This document shows positions 22,863 through 35,271 of a stretch of 64,000 nucleotides of DNA, piece by piece. Both the position numbers and the translations under genes were made by a program. The notes beneath the pieces were generated by a model. The model was not told the DNA's origin and did not search any database. It was given only the letters and a program-made list of their open reading frames with translations. Positions within the stretch are counted from its first letter, which is position 1; each line of letters opens with the position of its first letter. Source of the stretch: Xestospongia bergquistia (Eukaryota > Porifera > Demospongiae > Haplosclerida > Petrosiidae); the NCBI GenBank assembly GCA_963965975.1, contig OZ014422.1, forward strand, positions 5,665,155 through 5,729,154. Direction: 5' to 3'.

Positions 22863-25800
22863 CTACTGAGGGGGATAAGGGGCAGAAGGATAAACACCAG
22901 GTGGTTGTGGTGGATACCCTCCAGGAGGATATGCTCCAGGATAGTGTGTAGGATAGTCAGCAAGGTTTTCTTGTGAATATCTTATGGCAGGATAACCTTG
23001 TAGAGGATATCCACTGGCAGGATAAGGAAATGGAGGCTGAGAATATGGAGGAGGTGCATCAACAGTCATTTTAGTTTCAGTAGAAGTAATAACAGCAGCA
23101 GTGGTGGTAGTGGCAGGTGTACCTTTTACAACAGTAGTCCGAGGTGTACGGCTACCTTCACGACAAGCAGCACCAATTCCTACACCCAAACAACAGCATA
23201 TACACAGAGGAATGGCAATGATAAGAACACAGATAAAGATGATGAAACCAATTACTCCTCCCACAATAGTAACTAGGTTAGTGTTACCTAATAGAAATGA
23301 ATAAATAGAATCATGTACAGTGTTTTTGATATCTAACAGTAATATAATTATCTGCTATGTAATGTATCTTATTATGGGGCACCTCCTAGCTAACTATATA
23401 TATGTATAGTGACTACCAGGTCTCTTAATATAATCATACATGTGCTATTACAGAATGCAATATCATAATTATTACATTACAAATACTATAAACTTACTTG
23501 TACTTGGTGTAGCTATATTGTATAAGAAGAGATAAGAAAAAAAACAAATAAATTGAGATAAAACATCTCCTACTTTTGTTTACTATGCCTATGCACATAT
23601 ATTAATACCAGAAGATAATATCATAATTATTACATCTATAAACTTACATGTACTTGGAGTAGCTATATTATATATAAAAGAAAAGAGACAACAATAAAAT
23701 CAAGTAACTGGAAAGTAACACATTTCAGTTGTTCATTTTGTCCATGCACACATGTTAATATCACAAAATAATATCATAACTATAAACTTACATGTACTTG
23801 GAGTAGCTATATTAAATATAAGAGAAAAGAGACAACAATAACATCAAGTAACTAGATAGTAATATATTCCAGTTATTCACTTTGTCCATGCACACATGTT
23901 AATATCTCAAAATAATATCATAATTATTACATCTATAAACTTACATGTACTTGGAGTAGCTATATTAATATAAGAGAAAAGAGACAACAATAAAATCAAG
24001 TAACGAGATAGTAATATATTCCAGTTATTCATTTTGTCCATGCACACATGTTAATATCACAAGATAGTATCATAATTATTACATCTATAAACTTACATGT
24101 ACTTGGAGTAACTATATTATATATAAGAGAAAAGAGAAAAATAAAGTATAATAATTGTACTCCATTATAATTCCAGTGATGATTTATAAACGTTATGTGC
24201 ATCATCTTACTTTGTTTAAAACAGGTTCAATTTTTTTTATTTATATTATATATATCTCTAACTTACTTGTTCTATTACAAGTACTAAATGTAGTATATGG
24301 ACCACTAGTACGAGAGAGGGAGAATTCTATGGACAAGAGACAAATATAACATGACTATATTATTGGTCCATTTTACTTACCACACTCCAAAGAGACATCC
24401 TCACTATGATCACAGTTATGATATTGAGATGATGGACAACTCTCACAATTAGCAAGACAACTAGTAAATAAACTGGTACATCTAACGTTGTCCAACCAAA
24501 TTGGTTGTGAACTGGATCCATAACTAAAATTACATAACAATGGAAACACTCAAATTATGTTAAAAATTAACATACTATTTAAACACAGTAGTCTAGTAAC
24601 ATTATCATAAATTCGTAAACTTACTAAAGTGAAGTGTACTCATAACGAGAATAGTCTGAATATCCCAGTTGACGACAGGCAACATTAGCCTCAGTTGAAC
24701 CAAAACTATCATCACACACTGTTCCCCACTGTCCATTACAATAGACCTCAAGACGACCACGATTGGAGTAGTCTCCACCCACAATACGAAGTTGTCCTGT
24801 ATAAGGATTGCTATTCCAGATCTTAGTGGTATCTAATGACATAAGTATTTGCACAACAATATAGTATATGGTATGTACTTACAGCAAACAACAAAAGCAT
24901 CACGATCATGATCATTACAATAAAAGGAGTAGCGAGACCTGTAACTACACTGTAATAGAACCAGGTAATTACTGGATGAACAGTCAACATCTTCTAGTAA
25001 CATGGAATTAGTATCATTTCCATAACTATATAACAAATGAAACATTTCTTACGTCAATTTAATGTCTTTAACATTTATACACATTATTTGCAATGATAAA
25101 ACTTTGAAGAGTTTAAAGTAGAGATCAATTGATAACTTGATAAATTGGTAATTTACTTGTTTGTTATAATGTTGATATTGTTATATATATTCATTACCAT
25201 TAATGTGTTTACAATAATGTTTTATATTATGTTTTATTTGTTAGCACACTCCTATGATATCTGATATGTCTTGTCTATAACTTAAAGGATTCAAGCCTTT
25301 ACTGAATAACTTTCAATATGACAAATTAGAATGTTTGTTTATCAGTAATTTGTATTCTGTACATTAGCATGAACAACAACATGATCTGATCTATGATCCA
25401 ATATTTATAAGAATGGATGCTCAGAAAGGAAATTAGAGTTAAAGCTTTATATTAATTGATGATGTCTGTTACTAGGTCTACACAGAAATTGACACAATAA
25501 AAAAATATTTACATAAACATCATTATGATCTTTGCCTCAAACTATATTGACTTAATTTACAAGTTCTCATCTCTCTCTCTCTCTCTCTCTCTCCTAATAC
25601 AAATGCAGAATAATTAATTTTATTAGTAATGAATCTTACAGTGTTGTACTTCCAGAATTGCCATAAGTAGAAACACCAGTAAAGGCTAGTTGATGACATA
25701 TCACATTAGCTTCATTGTAACTAAAATAAGTATCATCACAGATGTTACCCCAAGTACTACCATAATAGATTTCCACTATACCAGAGGTATAGGCTTGGAT

Positions 25801-26044
25801 TGTGGAATAAAGATTGTTCCTCACTAGACGAAGTGCTCCAACACCTAAGTACAAAAATATCACTGTAGACTGGTTGTTATTTTATGTACCATTAGCTACA
25901 ATGTATCTACAATCACTTCACAATATTTCTAATGACAACCATTAAAATAATCAAAGTGTTTATATCATAATAATTCTGCTTACCTTGTCCATTAACATTT
26001 GTAATCAGACCAAGAATACTAACTAAGATTACTATGAGACCCAT
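22863..26044 (-). CDS. SRCR receptor 5: five micro-exons in the stalk, PPPY tail
   Basis: Exons 25984-26044, 25640-25844, 24883-25025, 24625-24832, 24381-24523, 24267-24326, five 15-base micro-exons (24097-24111, 23945-23959, 23792-23806, 23648-23662, 23498-23512) and 22863-23287. With all micro-exons the sum is 1320 bases, open, 439 residues. Leader [17 protein letters not shown] 1 with six Cys, SRCR 2 with GQWGTVCDD. Each micro-exon has AG and GT borders, enters and leaves in phase 1, and adds five residues (mostly STPST), so any number may be included without a frame change. The helix [20 protein letters not shown] and the tail are almost those of receptor 4, but with intact [10 protein letters not shown]. 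Probably a surface receptor with a variable, O-glycosylatable stalk. Confidence 0.87.
23490..24120 (-). repeat. Tandem array of 150-base units, each with a micro-exon
   Basis: Five units spaced 150, 144, 153 and 152 bases apart. Each holds AAACTTACATGTACTTGGAG (donor plus most of a 15-base exon on the minus strand), the ATATAG acceptor, and an intron with a GTCCATGCACACATGTTAATA block. The three middle micro-exons are identical; the outermost two differ by one or two bases. Confidence 0.9.
25565..25593. repeat. (CT)n tract in intron 2 of receptor 5
   Basis: About 12 CT units. The flanking sequence recurs with CT tracts at 39718-39742 and 40153-40175. Confidence 0.85.
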
Positions 26045-26059
26045 AGTATTATCAGCAAC

Positions 26060-26290
26060 AGGAGTAAGACAGTTTAAAAGATAAACAGGAAACTCAATAT
26101 ACTAAGCAGGAAATGAGTAATGTCAAAACTTACCCTGTCATTTATACAGATTGAATATCATAAATTAACACAATTAAGTCAATCTAGATGTCTAAAGTGA
26201 GTGTCTGTACTCCATAAGATGTTACTGTGACCATCTGTATAGTGCAATAGCACCAAATAATGTGCATTACATGTTAATTTGTCTAAGTTA
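26060..26290 (-). promoter_or_regulatory. Candidate promoter of receptor 5
   Basis: Copy of the block at 20640-20840, with the same TATAAATGACAG near 26135 at a similar distance from the ATG at 26044. Duplicated with the gene, so the function is inferred from position. Confidence 0.35.
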
Positions 26291-26309
26291 AAACGAGAGA
26301 CTTACAATT

Positions 26310-27960
26310 AACTGAAGAAGGGTTGAACTATGACTACACTGTAAGTAGAACCAGATAGCTACTGGATGAACAGTCAACATCTTCTAGTAACATGGGGAGT
26401 TAGTGTCTGTTCCATAGCTATAAAAATAAATTGCCTGAAGCTCTACGCAAATCGCAAATTCCAAAATTATCATACACTCTAAGTACATACCATCAATGTC
26501 TTTGTTCATCTTGTGTATATATGAACTAACAATAGCAGATATATATGAAAGTTATAAACAGATATAAAACTTGTTCCATATAGTTAATAAATAAATAAAG
26601 ATCTCAAATTACAAATTTTGTCATATGTTGTATGTAAAACTGAAGCGACAACAAAGCATTACTAGACATATTAGAAATGAAAGCAAACACATTTTATGTA
26701 CATTTATACAGACATTTAAGGTACATAATTTATACTGTATGTATTAATAGTGTAAATATGTGACAATTGTATTCTTCTATAAAGAGCAAATACTGATACT
26801 TGGCATAATGTTTAGTAAAGTCACTTAAAAATATGGCTCGTGTTGATATTTTGTGATAAAAATTTTGGCAGTTGCTATGAAATGCACAAAATCCATGAAA
26901 TTTATGCACCTTAACACTAGACTATGTTATTCTATTTAAGGCTCCACTATTAAAACTTACAACATAATTAAATAACAAGTAAAACAAAACAAGATTACCT
27001 TACAGTAATGTACTTCCAGCATAACCATAACAAAACAAAATTACCTTACAGTAATGCACTTCCAGCATAACCATAACAAAACAAAATTACCTTACAGTAA
27101 TGCACTTCCAGCATAACCATAACAAAACAAAATTACCTTACAGTAATGTACTTCCAGCATAACCATAACAAAACAAAATTACCTTACAGTGATGCACTTC
27201 CAGCATAACCATAACAAAACAAAATTACCTTACAGTAATGCACTTCCAGCATAACCATAACAAAACAAAATTACCTTACAGTAATGCACTTCCAGCATAA
27301 CCATAACAAAACAAAATTACCTTACAGTAATGTACTTCCAGCATAACCATAACAAAACAAAATTACCTTACAGTAATGTACTTCCAGCATAACCATAACA
27401 AAACAAAATTACCTTACAGTAATGTACTTCTAGCATAACCATAACAAAACAAAATTACCTTACAGTAATGTACTTCCAGCATAACCATAACAAAACAAAA
27501 TTACCTTACAGTAATGTACTTCTAGCATAACCATAACAAAACAAAATTACCTTACAGTAATGTACTTCTAGCATAACCATAACAAAACAAAATTACCTTA
27601 CAGTAATGTACTTCCAGCATAACTATAACTTGAGACACCAGTAAAAGTCAAGTAATGACATATCATGTAGCTTCATTTGTAGCTGAAAAGAAGAGTTATC
27701 ACATACATTACCTCATTGATCACCATAGTAGATGTCCACTATATCAGAAGTGTAGACTTGGGTTGTGGAGTAATACTTGTTTCTCATTAGACAGTGTTCC
27801 AACACATGACAAAATGTATTAGTTATATACATGTATTATACTATTGTTATACTATTATACATTTACTTGGACAGAATTAACATCTTAAAACAATCAATAA
27901 CCATGTCCATTGAAATTAAAGCAAGCGAACCTGCCAAGATCATAGTAGGATTATTGTCAA
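26310..27960 (-). pseudogene. Degenerate SRCR receptor copy with amplified exon end
   Basis: Recognisable pieces on the minus strand are the second half of SRCR 1 (26318-26424, with an insertion after the TGTAG of the LLQC region), the first half of SRCR 1 (about 27625-27800, with frameshifts at the [10 protein letters not shown] and LRL positions), and a weak leader (about 27905-27943, MILAGSLALIS) with no intact NGQ-G donor. No SRCR 2, helix or tail follows. The end of the first SRCR exon has been multiplied into the minisatellite at 26995-27625. Confidence 0.75.
26995..27625. repeat. 46-base minisatellite, about 13 copies, built on a splice donor
   Basis: Unit AACAAAATTACCTTACAGTA continuing through TGYACTTCCAGCATAACCAT, period 46. 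On the minus strand each unit contains the last eight codons of an SRCR 1 exon (GYAGSTLL) followed by a GTAAGG donor and about 20 intron bases. Copies differ only at C/T positions such as TGCACT/TGTACT and TTCCAG/TTCTAG. Seen directly. Confidence 0.95.
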
Positions 27961-28431
27961 AGCATTAATAGAGTACAATATCACTAGAATCAATAAAACT
28001 ATAATGATTAGTTATTGTGAAACAAAGACAAACAATAACAACAAAACAAGGTCATACACTGGTACATGTTGTTTATCTGATATAATGATCTTAGCTATGT
28101 AGTCCCTTAATATTATTAGAAAATTTCAGAAAAGAAACTAGAACAACCAATGAAAGATATATTCTTAACAAAAATGTCTTCATACTCACTGTAGTGTAAG
28201 AATGAAGATATTTTTGTTGATTAGAGCTTTTAATAAAAAGCTTCCAAAGCGTCTTTTCAATGACACATTTTCAAAAAGTCAAAAATTACATAGTTGAACC
28301 AACAATACAAAATAGTTCTACAGGAATTACAGTATCACAACAAATACTCTAGGCTAATCCCATCCAGGGTACCTTATATAAAGTATTTTAGAAGATTATG
28401 TGACTTCCATGTACAGCTGTTGCTACAGTAT

Positions 28432-30350
28432 TTAATTTTTGGACTTTTGTTTGCGAACCCACATGTACGCAAAGAGTAGAAAAGCAATAACTACAATACA
28501 TAACACAATAAAGGAAAACACTCCACTTAAAATAGTACCAACTGTGGAAGAACTTGCTGAATTACCTGTAAGTACACAAAGGTGTAAAGATGTAAATATG
28601 TAATATATTGTCTTAAGAAGAATACACAATATCTCATTGATGTTGTCATCTTTATAAACTTATTATTGTCATGGCTTATCACAACAAATGATGTAGTCTA
28701 ATGTTCTGTTTGTATGACACTCTCCTAGTGGAATGTTAGTGATGAATTCTTTTAAGTAGTTAGCTTTAATAAACATAATAAAGCTGCAAAAATAGTACAT
28801 GAATCAGCATAGCGACAGGTATTTAGTGTAGCATATGGGCCAGTGGCAGGAATACTAGTAAAATCTGTGGACAAATCAAAAATTAACATAATCAACTTAC
28901 GACATTGCAAAGAGATATCTTAACTATGACTACAGTCATGATACTGAGATGATGGACAGCTCTCACAATAAGCAAGACAACTACCCTTGCTAGTATCAGA
29001 GTTAGAACAATGAACATTGTCTAACCAAATTGGCTGGGAACTGGATCCATCACTAGATAACATAAAAATAATAATGTTAGTGTAGTAATATTAGTGATTA
29101 CAATAATATTAGCCACTGCCATTGTGACTACTTACTAAATAGATGTGTAGTCATATCTAGAGTAGTCTGAATAACCCAGTTGACGACAGGCAACAGTAGC
29201 TTCAGTTGAACCAAAACTGTCATCACACACTGTTCCCCACTGTCCATTACAATAAACCTCAAGACGTCCTTGGTTAGAGTAAATCCCTCCCACAATGCGA
29301 AGCTGTCCTAAATATGGATTGTTCCAGATCTTAGTGGTATCTAAACGAGATGTCATTATATGAAATAGTATGTCAGTAATAGAGTATTCCTACTTACAGC
29401 AAACAACAAAAACATCAAGATCATGATCATTACAATAAGAAGTGTATTGAGACCTGTAACTACACTGTAGTAGAACCAGATAGCTACTGGATGAACAGTC
29501 AACATCTTCTAGTAGCATGGAGTTAGTGTCTGTTCCATAACTATAAAAAGAGAATCTAATGTGTTTTGTATATGCAAATATGAAAGAGCCTTTTACATGA
29601 AGACACACACATATATATACTTTGTTAATGCTAATATCATTATGTATTGCAAAATGTCATGAGCCAATATTTCTGTTTTCAATGTAATCATAAACTAAAA
29701 CAATATGTCATCATTTGGAATGCTTTGGGAAAAAATCCAAACAATAACAATACATAAGGACATATACATTAATATTAGCAGAACAAAATAAACATTTCAC
29801 ATGTCAAAGTTATTACAAACAAGTTTTACTATTTAATAAGTACAGTCTGTTATGCTAGCTATAGGTTAATTTTAATGTTTTTCTTTTTTAGTCTTCCCTT
29901 ACATCCAATTGTAACTTACAAACATCCATGTAAAAAAATGCTGTAACTGAACCTCATATGCAGAGCTATATGTAATATAATTATAAATCTTACAGTGTTG
30001 TATTCCCAGCAGAGTCATAGCTAGAGGCCCCAGTAAAGGTCAGTTGGTGACATATGACATTAGCTTCATTGTAGCCAAAAGAAGAGTCATCACAGATATT
30101 ACCCCATTGACTACCATGGTAGATCTCCACTATACCAGAAGTATAGTCTTTGGAGTGGATTCCATGTCTTATAAGACGAAGTGCTCCAAAGCCTGGAAGA
30201 AAAAGCATAGAAATGTGTGACATATAATCATGCTATGATATAGCAAATGGTTTGCTGATAATCTACTTAATGGGTCAATTTTTTAGTACCTTGTCCATTG
30301 ACAGCTGAAATTATAGCAAAAAGGCCAGCAAAAATTACAATAATATTCAT
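28432..30350 (-). CDS. SRCR receptor 7: short tail, one nonsense codon before the TM
   Basis: Exons 30290-30350, 29994-30192, 29398-29540, 29136-29340, 28901-29052, 28799-28864 and 28432-28565 sum to 960 bases in one frame, but codon 247 (28922-28920) is TAA where paralogs have GAA (HSEDVSLEC). As written, the product would be a 246-residue secreted protein with SRCR 1 and most of SRCR 2. Downstream the frame stays open through the stalk, a helix ([24 protein letters not shown] cut by exon design) and a tail of only about ten residues (WVRKQKSKN), without any Pro/Tyr repeats. SRCR 2 has three extra codons near NSDTSKGS. Options are a natural soluble form, a young pseudogene, or a sequencing error at one base. 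Confidence 0.7.
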
Positions 30351-30774
30351 TATTAGGAGGACAATTTGAGAAAGCAATCTGGTACAACTCTTGTAATTAG
30401 TCATATACTACTAATATATACTAAATGTAATGTCACTAGTATATGATACTTATGGATATAGTGAAAACAATTGAGACAACTATGACAAATAATAGTTAAA
30501 GATGTATGTAGTTACAAGTAGTTATAAGGTATATGTTTCAGTACAAATATAAAAGTATTTCTATAAATCCAGTGTTAACAGTGGACTTATTAGTCATCAA
30601 TGTTAATAAAACAACTTATAAACTATTTTAAATTTAATATTAATAGTTTATAGATATCTATGTAACTGAAGTAAAACCACTAGCCCTTATCCTAATCCAT
30701 AGCTTTGTCTATACAACATGCATTATTACTGATATATGTATAGCTGTTTGAATAAGTACTGCATGGTTTTGTCC

Positions 30775-30775
30775 A

Positions 30776-30850
<75 letters not shown>
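30775..30850. repeat. (CA)n microsatellite
   Basis: About 38 CA units followed by TA units, between the leader of receptor 7 and the shared upstream block at 31190. Confidence 0.95.
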
Positions 30851-30862
<12 letters not shown>

Positions 30863-31189
30863 AATGTAGTTTTGTTTGTCTATAGTGAATAAAAGACTAT
30901 ATAAACAAACTTGAAATTACCTTAAAGTCAAGAATATACCCTAGTGCTGCTGAAAAGATCAAAAGTGCATACAAAATACTATATAATAGTAAAAATTGAT
31001 TTACCATTTATTACATCATTACAATGTATTTATATCTGCTAATCCCCTGGCTATATTGCATTAGTAAGGATAAACAGGTTCATATCTTGTTGCGATTGAT
31101 AGACTTGAGACTGCTGAGAAGGACAGAAATCAGTATGAAGTAATGAAATTAGAGCAAGACAAATAAAAGGCAAACGCTGAACTCTATAT

Positions 31190-31400
31190 ACAAAGTAGGA
31201 GTATTGTCAAAACTTACCCAGTCATTTATACAGATTGAATACCCTAAAATATCAGTTCAATTTAGATGTCCAAAGTGAATATCTGGTCTCTATAAGATGT
31301 TACTGTGCTCATTTATATAGAGCTGGCTCTATCTAGACCACCAATCCAAATACAATAAATGTTAAGTTAAAAAAGAGACTTAGAGTTAAATGAAGACAAG
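31190..31400 (-). promoter_or_regulatory. Third copy of the receptor 4/5 upstream block
   Basis: Diverged copy of the blocks at 20640-20840 and 26060-26290, including CTGTATAAATGACTGGGTAAG on the minus strand. It lies 840 bases upstream of the leader exon of receptor 7 and just downstream of receptor 8. It may be the promoter of receptor 7 or a relic. Confidence 0.3.
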
Positions 31401-31633
31401 TTGAAGAAGTTCTAATAGTTATTTGCTTTGATGCACAATTAAGCTAACAATATTACATTATGTGTCATCCTCATAATAAGATGTAAAATAATTTATGATT
31501 ACAGATTAATAAAATTAATATTAGGACACAAAATTCTGTCACATATCACAAAAGTGATAACTTAGTAAGTATTATATCTATATCATTAACACAATACATA
31601 CTACTGTATATGACACAGTGATGTTATATCTGA

Positions 31634-34600
31634 TTACACATATGGTGGATATTGCTGGGGAACAAGATATTCCAGAGGCTGTTGATTGTAGTAATATGGA
31701 TAAACATCTTGTTGCTGTGGAGGGTATACATTGGTATACATAGGATAAGCATCAGGAGGCTGAACATATGGAGGAGCTATGTCTTGTCCCAAGGTAGGAA
31801 TATCCATTTTAGTTTCTGCAACAAGAGTGCAAGGGGGTACAGATGCTGAATTTGTAGTTTGAGGACTGTGATTTCTTCTTCGATAAACTTTCACACAACA
31901 AAAAATACTCAGTGGAATGGCAATGATAAGAATACAGAAAAAAATAGAACCAATAACTCCACCAACAATAGAACCAACTGAAACACTACTGGTACCTGTA
32001 AAAATATTATATCCATTTTTAAATGGATAACAATTATCGATAATAATAATTGTTTTGCATTGTGCTAGGAATTAATTACAAATTATATATAGATATTATT
32101 CAAGAAGTTTTGATGCGGCATTCAACCTTGAAGGTATGATGTTTATTTTCATTGGTAGGATTTCTATGATGCATATTGACCTCTGAGCCATAATATTATT
32201 ACATAGAAGCTGTGATTATCAGTATTACAATTTGATAGTAAGTGATTTAGTTTACCCTTCCATTGATATTAAAGCTACTTATATAAACTTGAGTGGAAAT
32301 AAATAATGGTTAATATGAATAGCAAACCCTAAAGTCTTAACTTTTAGCTAATTTACTGGACATTACACACTATTAAAATGGGGGCTTGTTTTAAAAGCTT
32401 ACAGGTGAAAGTAAATTTTAGCATTCTGAAACAACATATATGTATCTCTACTAATGTTATCATTACAATATACTTGTTGAGGCTGTTGTTGTTGTGCTGG
32501 ATGTTGTCCCTGAAAAAATTATGAAAAAGATATATAATTTGCTGAATAAGAATTTTTAAAAAATAATAATTGAAGCAACATTAGAAGTTAATTATATTTT
32601 ACCTGAATTTACATAGCGACAAGTATTGATTGTTGTATATGGACCACTGGTACGAGAATAGGAGAACTCTGTAGATAAATTACAAATTAAGAGAAGAACA
32701 TATCTCTGTTTAAATAATTATTTACCACATTCCAAAGAGACATCCTCACTATGACTACAGTCATGATACTGAGATGATGGACAACTCTCACAATTAGAAA
32801 GACAACTAGTAGATGAACTGGTACATCTAACATTGTCCAACCAAATTGGTTGAGAACTGGATCCATCACTAAAAAATAGAACTCGTGTATAATTTGATGG
32901 TGTATATTTGTTGTAAACCTTTGTCCCTCACATATATAGCAATATCTCACAAATCTTGTACTATCAATATTGTTGTACTCTATGTTAATGTTGCTGTAGG
33001 CATTATAGATTATAGTAATGTTAATATCACTTATGTGTGCCTTTAGGAGCTAGGTTTCCATATTATATTTGAGAGTCTTTTTAATTAAGCAAGGTTTGTG
33101 TAGTTAAATATCTGAAAATCTAAAATTAATGAAGCTATACATTATCGTTATAAACCTAACCTTGACAATATTATTTAGCTTCAGATATAATTATATATAT
33201 TATCATAATATTAATATTAATTAAGGTTTATATCATATTTAAAATAAACACTTACTAAAGAGATGTATAATCATAACGAGAGTAATCTGAGTACCCCAGT
33301 TGACGACAGGCAACATTAGCATCAGTTGAACTAAAACTATCATCACAAACTGTTCCCCATTGTCCATTACAATAAACCTCAAGACGACCACGATTGGAGT
33401 AGTCTCCACCCACAATACGAAGTTGTCCTGTATAAGGATTGCTACTCCAGATCTTAGTGGTATCTAAATAATGATCACATAATACAATATTATATAGTAC
33501 AAAACTTACAACAAACAACAAAAGCATCACGACTATGATCATTACAATAAGAGGAGTATCGAGAGCTGTAACTACACTGTAGTAGAACCAGGTAACTACT
33601 GGATGAACAGTCAACATCTTCTAGTAACATGGAATTAATGTCTGTTCCATAACTGTAAAAAATATTTATCTAGATATTTCTATTGACCAGTAAAAAGTTT
33701 TACTTTTAAATTTAGATGCTGCAAAAACATTTATAAGACAAAATTAATACCAGTGCTTTGATTGAAACATCAAAGTTGGACAGAAGTTATTCATGCAGAT
33801 ATTGTTTGTTAGTTTTTGTAAGCTAGAATTCATTTTCAATGCAATTATTTGTTGTTTAGATGTTATTTACAAGTGATGAGTCATAGATCCCGAAGGCTAT
33901 GACTGAAACTGCTAAGTTAACATGTACAAGTAGTAACAAACCATAAATGTGTTTGAATAACATCGCCATTGTACCAACAAAAACTAAAGCTATTAGAGGT
34001 CATTTTAACAAGCTTTAGTGTTTACTATGTTTTATTATATACAGCGACAACATAATACAAGAAATGAATGCTATTGAAAAGTTAGTAGTCAATTTAGTAA
34101 CATTATATAAGACTGCATTACACTATGCTATAAATTAATGGTTTAAAGTTTAATGTACCTTTTACACTAAATTAAACATGCAGTTATAACATAATTACCA
34201 GAGAACATACAGTGTTGTACTCCCAGCATAACCATAACTGGAGGCCCCCGTAAAGGCCAATTGATGACATATCACGTTAGCTTCATTAGAATCAAAAGAA
34301 CTATCATCACAGACATTGCCCCATTGACCATAGTATATCTCCACTATACCAGAAGTAAAGGCTTGGATTGTAGAGTAGTGGCTGTTTCTCACAAGACGAA
34401 GTGCTCCAACACCTGAAAGAAGTTGATCTATACTTCAATATCTTCAGTAAATATCATAACACAACAGTTCAAGTTATTTTAGCGAAGTAAGTTGGTGTAA
34501 CACACACATATATATGAATATATATATTATATTTACACACGCATACATACACACATATATGTATAAATTACACAAGCATAAAAAATTAACGTATTTTACA

Positions 34601-34674
34601 ATACCTTGTCCATCGACAACTGAAATTAAAGTAAAGAGACCACCTAAGATCAGAGTAAGATCCATTGCTAACAT
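31634..34674 (-). CDS. SRCR receptor 8: Thr-rich stalk exon, TM, short PPPY-like tail
   Basis: Exons 34605-34674 (ATG at 34674, or the in-frame ATG at 34665), 34211-34412, 33510-33652, 33256-33463, 32726-32868, 32603-32668, a 36-base stalk exon 32474-32509, and 31634-31995. From the second ATG the sum is 1221 bases, 406 residues. SRCR 1 has six Cys; SRCR 2 carries GQWGTVCDD. The extra 36-base exon adds a Thr/Ser run ([12 protein letters not shown]), a mucin-like spacer. The helix is near [21 protein letters not shown], followed by a basic VYRRRNH. The tail has APPYVQPP (PPY without the third Pro) and a few YPP units and ends PPYV. The 3' end of this gene was copied in inverted orientation to 8846-9195. 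Confidence 0.85.
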
Positions 34675-35010
34675 TTTACGAAAGTTGTTCACTAAAACTG
34701 TAGTGTGAAATTGAAACACGATTTATTCTAAACAAGCAAGTACATAATGAGCTTTATTAAATCTTCCAAACTAATCAACTTAATTGACAGGAAGTTGGAA
34801 GAAGCATTAATAAATATATATGTTATAAATATAAGTCTTCAGTGGCTACTAGTACTTGATGATAATTAGGGTAAAGGTAAGCAATTAATGTAATTATTAA
34901 TTATCTTGTAAATAACTATGCTTTACTTAATATGCTGTTTGTATTAATTTTGCCTTAATTATGACCTCTAATTTGTTTAATAGAAGTTAATAAAAAACAT
35001 TTCATAAATA

Positions 35011-35271
35011 TAGGGATGGCTAATATCAGTCTAATAATAAAGAATGCAAACAAGATAGGGGGGGTGGCAATTACGTCATCCTTACATAATTATAATAACA
35101 CAGGCATAGAGTGCAACAATATATCACTGATATTATTATTCAAGTGATTTAGATACTTAGTGGATATCTTAACTTGTTTTTCCACCTGTGCTATTATGTA
35201 AGGATGATGTAATTGCAATTCATACTGTTTTGTTTACATTCCTTGTATTGGACTGATATTAGCCATTCCTA
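35011..35271. mobile_element. MITE of 261 bases with long inverted ends
   Basis: The ends TAGGGATGGCTAATATCAGT and the complementary ACTGATATTAGCCATTCCTA continue as an imperfect inverted repeat of roughly 80-90 bases, including ATTACGTCATCCTTACATAA. The centre is AT-rich without coding capacity. Confidence 0.8.

Noticed and set aside
26995-27625. CRISPR-like array of direct repeats
   Set aside because: The 46-base units are contiguous, without unique spacers, and are made from an SRCR exon end. The context is eukaryotic.
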